Source: Undaria pinnatifida (taxonomy: Eukaryota > Sar > Phaeophyceae > Laminariales > Alariaceae). From it: a stretch of DNA of 64,000 nucleotides. Below are positions 57,921 to 64,000 of this stretch, piece by piece; position 1 is the first letter of the stretch; every line of letters starts with the position of its first letter. The notes under the pieces are model-generated. The model was given only the letters and a program-made list of their open reading frames with translations, ran no database searches and was not told where the DNA came from. The DNA lies in the NCBI GenBank assembly GCA_012845835.1, contig JABAKD010000026.1:5380014-5444013 (forward strand), written 5' to 3'. Both the position numbers and the translations under genes were made by a program.

Positions 57921-58127
57921 GTTGATGGGTGACTTTTGCCTTGTTGTAGGGTCTGCGTTTCTTTCAACTGCTTTTCTTCGCGTGTTCCTGGCTCCATAGC
58001 CAGACCGTTAGAGGTGTGGGAGTGGGTTTTGAGGAGCCGCATCTTCGACTCATGGTCTAGTTCGTAGAACCGGAGTTTCCCCGAATCTCCAATATTTCTG
58101 CATATGCGACTCATCAGGGTGAGCTAG

Positions 58128-58396
58128 TGTTAAGATACGGCCTCGAAAGGCCTGTAATTATCCGAATTTGAGATCATTTGGATGGGTTTCGTATGATAAG
58201 GTTGGCGTTTTATATTCGGGAAAGTTGGGAAATAGATCGGAGGCACGTGCCTCCGATCTCAGAAGCTATCCCGGGCTCTGGTGGGATCGAATAAAGCTAC
58301 GTCTCTACGAAGGCAAAGAAAGTGAGTACTCTCCGAGGACCTGCTCAATTGGCAGACATGCAGGGGGCACTCTGTGTCCCCACCTATAACCTTAAA
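58128..58396 (+). repeat. 3' LTR of the gypsy-type element
   Basis: 269 bases from TGTTAAGATACGG to TAACCTTAAA, the same length as the 5' LTR. It is followed by CTGCT, matching the flank of the 5' LTR. Confidence 0.9.
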
Positions 58397-59547
58397 CTGC
58401 TCTCCGGCGCCTGAGGGTTTCTCCAGGCACTTTCGGCCGCGGGGCAAGCTGCTAGCCTGGCATGGGTACATTATGAGACATGTCTGGATCTCGGCCGAGC
58501 TCCGTGGCGGCACTCGGCGCATTAAACGTGGCTTAGCTCGCTCTATTTGGCAAGGGATTGCGTTCCGCCTCCCTGAAACGAGCAAGTCACTTCGAACACC
58601 CCAAAACTCTTTTTCAAATTTTGATATCATCATGTTAAGATAAAGTTATAAAGTTTTACAAATTTTTGTTCTTCGTTGTTTAGTTCGTAGAAAAATGGCC
58701 CGCTACTCAACTAACCTCAGCAGCAGCCACAGCAGCAGTAGCAGCAACCGCCCGGACTAAATTAACCTCAGCAGCAAGCAGCAGCACAACAGCAGCAGTA
58801 GCAGCAAAAATACAGCAATTGTAGCAGCAGTACACATGTAGATCGGATTAGTGTGGGGTTCGGGGGCGCGCCGCCCTGGGCCGTTTCGGCCCCGGATCTC
58901 GACGTAGGTGCGTGGGCATCGGTGCAGACAAGGGTAAACCGGCCTGCGCTCTCTCGCCGCGCGGGCGGCCGCTCGTCGAGACAGGAGCGAAAGCGTCTGT
59001 GGGCGTGGTTGACGCGGTGTGTTTTTTTCTCTTGAGGCGTAACTAGACGTGTCCAAATGTAAGGACCGTTTTTACTTGAACAAGAAGCTATATCCCCGTA
59101 TTATTTTCCGGGCAGAGCGGATGCCAGCAATAGGAGGCTGGGACGTAGAGGCCGGGAGCAGCCGAATGTTGGAACGAGCGCCACAGGGCACGGCTTGCAT
59201 CTCTCCGCTCGGGAGACGGGGCTCACGGGGACATAGAGCGGGGAAAGCTTGAAAGATTGCCCCGAGCGCGGCGAGGGTGGCAGGCATCGCGAGCGCAGCA
59301 TGCACGCGAGTCTCGACCAGGCCAAATATATATTTTTTATAGGCAGAGTGGAACCATGGGTAGGGTTCAAGGATATATAACTCCTTATTAGCGATAACCA
59401 AGCTCAGGCATATACATGGTGCTGCTGTGGCCAAAATCGGGTATAGTTATATTTCAACGTTCGCCATGCGCCCAGGACGCCATCTGATTTTCTGGGTGGA
59501 TCGGTTCTAGGTGTGTTGCTATTATGGTATACACATATCATACACAC

Positions 59548-59640
59548 ATTTTTTTTTTTTTTTTTTATCCTCCGGCGGATGGGGAAAAATAAAGCTTTAG
59601 CTCACCACACTTCCACGTATTTTCATACACACATATATTT
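59548..59640 (+). repeat. Poly-T plus TCCGGCGGATGGGGAA dispersed repeat
   Basis: Nineteen or so T's, then ATCCTCCGGCGGATGGGGAA, AATAAAGCTTTAGCTCACCA and TTCCACGTATTTTCATACAC. It is closely related to 35742-35815, and its first part to 51070-51125. Confidence 0.7.
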
Positions 59641-60264
59641 CTGACCACATGCATCAAGTAGTGGCGGGTTCAGGCGGGAACACTAGTGTATCGATCTAGC
59701 TCTGCTTTCTACGGGGATAAACGATATGACTACATCAAGTTTTCGGTTCCCCTAAAACACAATACCAAAGCGTTGAACACTACTTCCAACTCATGGAAAA
59801 TCCTACCACGTACGCTATATATACCGAAATTGTTGCCGCCAACCAATTAAATATTGTACAACATCCAAGAGCGTCTGGCATTGGCTGGTCAACCCTATCC
59901 ATTACCACCAAGTGCAAACACATGTGACGTACTATATAGCAACGAGCACTATTCCACGTACGGTATACACAGCATCGCACCACACACTAATAATTCGTTT
60001 GCGCGTAAATCAGTACAACGCGCACCCACCGCTATCACACTCTTCCCGCTGATGAATACTACTACTCTTTTTTTGGAGCAATGCACTAGCTCATGCCACA
60101 CGTTTCCTCTAAGAAGAGCGGTGGGATTTATCTATGTGAATACGCGTAACACCATTATAGGTGGAAAAATATTTATACGTGTGTTACCGGTGTCTCCCTT
60201 TTCGCCTTGCGACGCCCCCGGGATTTCACGTTACCCGCTTCCCGAAGGGGAACCTTGTATATAT

Positions 60265-60545
60265 AAAATAACTATTACGGAGATCCATTGTTAACAGGGG
60301 TAAATGCCTTAGTCTAGTCTATCATGTTGCAAAAAAATCACCGGAAATGTCTCATAATTTTCGCAACATCTCGGCCAGAACATCATATTGTCTATTTTTT
60401 ATTTTTGCGCCGTGACCGTAAGGCCTATGCGAACAATCCAAGCTATCGTTTACCGTTATCGACGAAGAATTGACAGAGTTATGACCCCATAGTCTAGACT
60501 AGGCATTAAATGACCCCTGTTAACAATGGATGTCCGTAATATATT
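60265..60545. mobile_element. MITE-like element with long terminal inverted repeats
   Basis: The left end ATTACGGAGATCCATTGTTA, ACAGGGGTAAATGCCTTAGT, CTAGTCTA is mirrored at the right end (CATAGTCTAGACTAGGCAT, ATGACCCCTGTTAACAATGG, ATGTCCGTAAT). The inverted repeats are about 45 bases, the interior about 190 bases with no coding capacity. I could not fix a target-site duplication. Confidence 0.75.
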
Positions 60546-61574
60546 GTTCTAAACTATATAGTCCATTGGACAAAACTGTGACCTAGTTTCGCACCAAATC
60601 CATGCTTTATGTACCCCTCTATCGCGCTCCATAATAACATTAGCCCACCCTGAATACTCGTAGATGCAGATCACACGACGACCAAAGTATAAAACACAGG
60701 GGCTCCGCTCCGCGGGCGGCTGACGCCGCCCGTTACGCTTCCGCGAGGAAAAATACAACTAAATGTGAAGGAGGCAGAAAGAAGAGGCCCATGATCTAGT
60801 GCAACCAGCGATTTGATAATGACAAGAGCTACATGTGCAGAGTTGATTGCCCTGTGTTGTGCTGTTGTGCTTGTTGGTGATGCCACGTTCTGATCGGCAG
60901 CACGGGTGTTCGTACAGTCCAAGCCCTGATTCCCTGACCGCCACGCGGTCTAATAAATATATTTATAGTCGTTGAATTAGAGGACAGAGAGGAGAGGCGG
61001 GGCAGAGAAAGGAGGGCTCGAACTCTCCTCCCGAATGCATACCAAACATTCCTTTAAAACGCCTGCGAAGATGTACGCAACCCTCTACGAATGTTCTAAC
61101 CGTCGCTGTTATGACGAGATCCAAACTAACACCCTCCCTGGCTCTCCACAGCAGTGACGAGACCAAATGGCCATCAAGTGCAACAAGCTAGGACCTAAGA
61201 ACAGCCAGCAACAGTCTCACAGGAGGAAACCCGACCAACGGATCAAAACCCCCCGTATAACGCATGTATTCCAAACCATTGCAATTGTAACAATGGCCGC
61301 ATTCATAAACGATGACCATGGCCAGAAACTAAAATGCCAAGTAGCGACCTACTCACCCTTGCCCCTCAAAGTAGCGTGGGGTGTCGGCCTGACAAATTAT
61401 TCCTCGCATGACTCAAATATGGTACTCATCGAATAATGCTCATACCCCATAATCACCCTTCAACGGTATGTTCAACAAAAACTTACGGCAATATTTGAAC
61501 GGGTTCGCAGCAAAGGAGTTCGTCCAAATATCCGGGTGCTGCGCCTCTGGAGCTACAAACTGAATGCCAACCTT

Positions 61575-62062
61575 CTACGCACGGAGTAGCTCTCTAACGG
61601 AATGGAAACGCACGTCAACGTGTTTGCTCCGAGCAGCACTAAGAGGGTTCACAGCCGACGCTATGCCCCCCTGATTGTCCTCAAAAACCCGTACACACGA
61701 CCCACTTAGCTCGTGACAAATAAAAAATAACACTGCGCCCGTAAGCAAAGCCTCCTGCACCCCGTCACCCAGGGCTTTATACTCCGCTTCTGCTATAGAC
61801 AAGGTAACGCACCTCTGCGTGTTACTTGCCCAACTGATGGCAGCATCGCCCAAGGTAACTACCGTCCCCGCCACCAGGCCTATATTTTTTCGGCGAGGGC
61901 GGCATCATTATACGCAGTCAAATCCAATCCCGAACCCCTCACTAAAGTCAATATCATGCCCCTTATCTCGTGGAGGTATGCCATGATCTTCAGAACCGCC
62001 TTCCAGTGCCTGTCGGTGGGGTTATGAGAATGGTGCGCCAGCCTTATTCTGATCGTACTCAA
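61575..62062 (-). pseudogene. Ty1/copia RNase H fragment
   Basis: Minus strand. The segment 62062-61880 reads HWKAVLKIMAYLHEIRGMIL then LTAYNDAALAEK, the copia 'hw.a..ri..YL..t...gl' and 'aysDad.a' region. After a frame change near 61877 it continues ISWASNTQRCVTLSIAEAEY, KALGDGVQEALL and DNQGGIASAVNP. This is the 'isW.SkkQ..valSt.EAEy' RNase H signature with its Glu. The expected first Asp is present as D in YNDAA. Frameshift and truncation make it non-functional. Confidence 0.85.
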
Positions 62063-62684
62063 CAGCCCCCCTGCTCGGTGTGTGGAACAGTAGATCGATT
62101 TACACGTGTACTTAGAAGGGAAAAGCTCCCGTGAGAAGCCTCATATAACAACACTCAAATCAAATAAAAGCAAACCGCACTAATGAAATGCAACATCCCC
62201 CCTGATGGACGCCCCCTCGATGTATCATCACCGTTGCCAGGTAAAGCGGCAACAATTCAACCACACAAAGCCAAATTTAAAACAAATTAACTGCAAATGA
62301 AAAAAGGCGATCGTTTGTAACCAAGACTATAAACCAAAATGTCTAAGATAATAAATCTCCTGAACGCATACCAACTCTCGCAAAAGTAGCTACATTTACA
62401 AGACACTACCACTACAGTCACGTCAATGTTCGGATTGTCCATCTGTCACGTCAATTACTTCTCACTCGGACGTGATACCACATTCGTCCGCTACCAAGGT
62501 ATCTGGTGCCCAAAAATATGCCGTAATGGAACGATGATCCCGTAAACTTCATATTTGTTCGTGCACTTAGATTCAACGCGAAGCTACTCCCCCATTCCGT
62601 TCCTAAACATCAAGACAAGAAAAAAACATCCATGTTCATGAAAAAGTTGAGCGGTGAAACTGACACGCGTCCGTGCACAGTGGT
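62063..62684. other. Region between two copia RNase H fragments
   Basis: About 620 bases without coding signal. On the minus strand it follows the end of the 62685-63884 copia coding region, so it may include that element's 3' untranslated region and LTR. I cannot delimit an LTR because the partner lies outside the window. Confidence 0.35.
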
Positions 62685-63884
62685 TTAGTCAAGAAATGAG
62701 CAAAAAACCAGCGAGTTGGAGTTCCGACGCGTGAGACTAACGGAGATCGTTCTCGTGCCGACTTGCTTCCTCAGGAAGTGGTGGCGTACATCGATGCGCT
62801 TCGAAATCGAGTTTGTCACGGGGTTCTGCGCGAGCCGTACAGCAAGACCGGTAACCTCGAACACTCCCGGCAACATGAAACCCCAAGCCTGATTCAGAAA
62901 GAGCAATACCTTGGTCGTCTCCGCCATCACACCGTACTCTGTTTTCGTAGTTGAAAGCGTAACGCACTCCTGAGTTCTGGGAAACCAGCATTCACAAGCA
63001 CTCCCACACATTTTTTTCCCCTCCTCAAACCGATCTCCCATCAGTCGTGCACTTGCGTAGTCTGCATCCGTTGACACCCTCATCAACAGGTCAGTCATCA
63101 GACCTCTCTGGAAAGTCATATCATACCCACTCAGGCCCTTAATATACTCTAAAATGCCATTGTTGTCCTCTAGTATACCTCTCTGGGTCCAGCGCGCTAC
63201 CTCGCTGTCGCCCGTACCTCGTTCGCAGTGTCCAGGCGTGTCTCGGTAGCCAGCCACATCAGGCCACCAATCAACTAACAAAAAAAGCCATTTCCCTACA
63301 GGCTAATCCTTGTTGAACTCCTCCAGCTTTGTTCCCATAGGCATCGGAATACTCTATTCTTTTCGATAACGGCACCAAACGTTTCCACTGAAGAATCGGC
63401 GAAAGTCTTGGGCGACATCTTCAACAAGCCAGATCAGCCGGCCCCTTGTAAATTGGCAACCACTGTACCAACCTAGCTCACCAAGACTCTTCATAGGGTA
63501 TAACGCCGCCCGGCCCAAATCTTCGCAGAAATCACTACACCTATTAATGCTGCTCTTGCGCCCGACATCAAGTATATCAAATATTCCATCGGCGCCAACT
63601 ATGGCAGTTATAGCCAAACGCCCTTGTTCCCCCAGACGAAAAACACAGCCATCCCCAAGGCAATGGTGGAAACCAAGCTTCGTCAGGCAAGCAGTCAAGT
63701 GAGCGTGCCATGACCTCGATGCCTGATCCGAGCCATACAGACTCTTAGTTTCTCGTCCTGTTCTACCAATCACACTCCCATCCACAGCCCTTTGGCATTC
63801 GCATAAAGAGACCATTCGCATAAAGAGACCTTCTTTCAAGCTTGACTGAACGAAAACACCCGCTGCTGTACATCGAAGGGGCAC
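62685..63884 (-). pseudogene. Degenerate Ty1/copia reverse transcriptase-RNase H region
   Basis: Minus strand, two frames. 63884-63354 carries copia RT features: AGVFVQSSLKEGLFMRMV, KSLYGSDQASRSWHAHL and LGFHHCLGDGCVFRL. The catalytic YVDD box is degraded to VGADGI, so RT activity is lost. 63281-62685 continues with ILEYIKGLSGYDMTF, STDADYA, CVTLSTTKTEYGVMAETTK and SKRIDVRHHFLRKQV (RNase H and the copia C-terminal 'KHIDvryHfiRe' box). A stop and frame change lie near 63300-63350. The rest of pol and gag would lie beyond the right edge of the window. Confidence 0.85.
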
Positions 63885-64000
63885 AAATCAAAATCCAAGA
63901 TGCACGCATTCGCAATCAACAAACGCAGAAACGCCTACTGACAAGAGATCTTGTGGGGTGAAAGTCTCGCCAAAACCAACCCCTCCCCGCTGCTTGAAAT
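63885..64000. other. Window edge, probable continuation of the copia element
   Basis: 116 bases with no clear motif. By orientation this should be upstream RT or integrase sequence of the decayed copia element. Confidence 0.3.

Larger units (their letters stand above)
51712..58396 (+). mobile_element. Decayed Ty3/gypsy-type (chromovirus-like) LTR retrotransposon with NADAR domain
   Basis: A 6.7-kb element bounded by direct 269-bp LTRs. CTGC (or CTGCT, depending on where the LTR is cut) precedes the left LTR and follows the right one, a plausible target-site duplication. Internal order: unrecognised 5' region (52055-52380), ~229-bp tandem repeats, NADAR domain (about 52980-53465), unrecognised reading frames, integrase and chromodomain (about 55013-57234), non-coding 3' region. 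The integrase-then-chromodomain order is that of chromoviruses. I find no reverse transcriptase or RNase H motif, so the central pol seems deleted. The element cannot move on its own. Confidence 0.88.
58397..61574. other. Gene-free region between the LTR element and copia fragments
   Basis: No supported gene in 3.2 kb. It holds a degenerate CAG tract (58720-58835), a poly-T plus TCCGGCGGATGGGGAA dispersed repeat (59548-59640), a MITE-like element (60265-60545) and AT-rich sequence. Confidence 0.5.

Noticed and set aside
57491-58114. 207-codon minus-strand frame upstream of the 3' LTR
   Set aside because: It overlaps the 52-bp tandem repeats of the element's non-coding tail and shows no domain.

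Overview
The window is eukaryotic nuclear DNA. Every protein gene is split by spliceosomal introns, intergenic and intronic DNA is crowded with simple repeats and dispersed elements, and LTR retrotransposons occupy the right end. Adjacent genes strictly alternate strand (- + - + -), with two head-to-head pairs only about 0.45-0.55 kb apart. That layout, the roughly 0.4-2 kb introns and the gene styles suggest a stramenopile, most likely a brown alga. The organism call is inference; no single gene in the window is diagnostic.

Five host genes could be rebuilt exon by exon, using family homology and intron phase. (1) 5229-8693, minus: a tail-anchored FKBP peptidyl-prolyl isomerase, 3 exons. (2) 9229-12766, plus: HSCB/HSC20-type Fe-S cluster J-protein co-chaperone, 3 exons, mitochondrial-looking N-terminus. 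(3) 13833-17847, minus: a small PH-domain plus coiled-coil protein, 4 exons. (4) 18291-23336, plus: a DEAH-box RNA helicase resembling DHX40, with a long N-terminal RS domain, 4 exons. (5) 26329-50628, minus: a GRAM + VASt + C-terminal membrane helix protein of the Aster/GRAMD1/Lam sterol-transfer type, 10 exons, with a first intron of about 10.8 kb that splits the GRAM domain. In each model the exon phases agree and the summed coding length is a multiple of three.

From 51712 to 58396 lies an LTR retrotransposon with two 269-bp LTRs and a candidate 4-5 bp target duplication. It holds a decayed integrase-chromodomain pol in one frame with in-frame stops, no recognisable reverse transcriptase, and unexpectedly a frameshifted NADAR (YbiA/DUF1768-like) domain. 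From 61575 to 63884 are fragments of one or two Ty1/copia elements on the minus strand. A MITE-like element sits at about 60265-60545. The first 5.2 kb carries simple repeats and tRNA-like SINE fragments but no gene I can support.

The most unusual observations are these. (a) In the GRAM-VASt gene, degenerate copies of exon-intron junctions lie inside the neighbouring introns at five or more boundaries, including an array of repeated 5' splice-site junctions; weaker examples occur in the helicase and HSCB genes. (b) The retrotransposon carries a captured NADAR domain. (c) The DHX40-like helicase is fused to an RS domain.
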